Source: Deltaproteobacteria bacterium (lineage in GTDB: Bacteria; Desulfobacterota; Syntrophia; Syntrophales; UBA5619). Taken from it: DNA of 16,466 nucleotides. Shown here piece after piece: positions 16,229-16,466 of the stretch. Each line of letters starts with the position of its first letter. The stretch's first letter is position 1. The stretch lies in contig JAJFTY010000233.1 of NCBI GenBank assembly GCA_021372695.1, positions 1 to 16,466 on the forward strand, written 5' to 3'. Both the position numbers and the translations under genes were made by a program. Below the pieces are notes generated by a model. The model worked only from the letters and a program-made list of their open reading frames with translations. It searched no databases and was not told where the DNA came from.

Positions 16229-16245
16229 CCGCCCTCAGGGGGCGG
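16229..16245. repeat. Hairpin at the end of phoB
   Basis: CCGCCC (16229-16234) pairs with GGGCGG (16240-16245) around the phoB stop codon (16235-16237). On the minus strand no T-run follows, so it is not a standard terminator and phoB transcripts may read on into pstS. Confidence 0.5.
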
Positions 16246-16466
16246 TCCCTGCGTTCGTCTCCGCGAATTTATAGCCGATGCCGCGCACGGTGAGGATAAA
16301 CCGCGGGTTTTCCTTGTCCGCCTCGATGGCCGCCCGGAGGCGACTGATGTGGACGTCCACGGTCCGGGGCTCCACGAAGGCCTCGTCCCCCCAGACCCGG
16401 TCGAGAAGCTGTTCCCGGCTGAAAACCCGGCCCGGCCGGGCGGTCAGAAATTTGAGCAATTTGAAC
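16235..16466 (-). CDS. phoB: PhoB-type response regulator, C-terminal DNA-binding domain (5' end outside window)
   Basis: The last 76 codons of an OmpR/PhoB-family regulator; the gene runs off the right edge and the receiver domain is not seen. The winged-helix domain is clear: KLLKFLTARPGRVFSREQLLDRVWG, then VEPRTVDVHISRLRAAIEADKENPRFILTVRGIGYKF, in which RTVDVHISRLR is the recognition helix. These phrases, with the R-G-x-G-Y-K/R-F wing, are typical of PhoB. Position directly upstream of a Pho box and pstSCAB-phoU-phoR supports PhoB over other OmpR paralogues. There is no start codon in the window; the frame is open to the last base. The gap to pstS is 110 nt. Confidence 0.88.
   Translation of the reverse strand, partial: FKLLKFLTARPGRVFSREQLLDRVWGDEAFVEPRTVDVHISRLRAAIEADKENPRFILTVRGIGYKFAETNAGTAP

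Overview
This is a GC-rich chromosomal window of about 16.5 kb, most consistent with an uncultured or poorly studied Desulfobacterota/'Deltaproteobacteria' member (Syntrophia-like). The evidence is the mix of a Gram-negative outer-membrane protein, PhoB/PhoR with a complete Pst operon, a P-II/Amt pair, HD-GYP signalling, and dispersed palindromic repeats of the GTCATTCCGGCGAA type. The taxonomic placement is an inference from gene content and style; no rRNA is present.

Left block, + strand (1-2575), nitrogen cluster: the 3' part of an ammonium channel gene (amt), a P-II regulator whose T-loop lacks the usual Tyr51, a 74-residue stand-alone Fis/NtrC-type helix-turn-helix protein, and an outer-membrane beta-barrel protein of the TorF/Gcw_chp kind. 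A perfect 16-bp-arm palindrome swallows the stop codon of the HTH gene, and an intrinsic terminator follows the porin. Such porins are known neighbours of amt-glnK in other Proteobacteria, so this is read as one nitrogen-responsive unit.

Middle block (2557-7928): a cytochrome b561-type membrane protein (-), a 350-420 bp non-coding gap, the RNA-binding transcription accessory protein Tex (+), a stand-alone HD-GYP phosphodiesterase (-), a decayed CsgG-like gene fragment (+) with a strong hairpin behind it, a composite dispersed repeat, and a small double-CDGSH iron-sulfur protein (-) with a near-consensus sigma-70 promoter.

Right block, - strand (7925-16466), phosphate cluster, listed in the direction of transcription: phoB (5' end cut by the window edge), a five-unit Pho box, pstS, a composite repeat, pstC, pstA, pstB, phoU, phoR, a SAM-dependent methyltransferase and a pyruvate kinase. 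phoB and phoR, usually adjacent, are separated by the whole transporter operon. PstSCAB imports phosphate. PhoU links transporter state to PhoR, PhoR phosphorylates PhoB, and PhoB should bind the Pho box in front of pstS. The last two genes are tightly packed behind phoR (1-nt gap, then a 4-nt ATGA overlap), so the pyruvate kinase, which is of a Bacteroidota-like sequence type, may be co-transcribed with the phosphate sensor.

No RNA genes, CRISPR arrays, insertion sequences or phage genes were seen. I found no clearly new multi-gene system. The most noteworthy items are the HTH protein with its embedded palindrome in the amt cluster, the Pho box array, the pyruvate kinase tail of the Pho operon, and the CsgG remnant.
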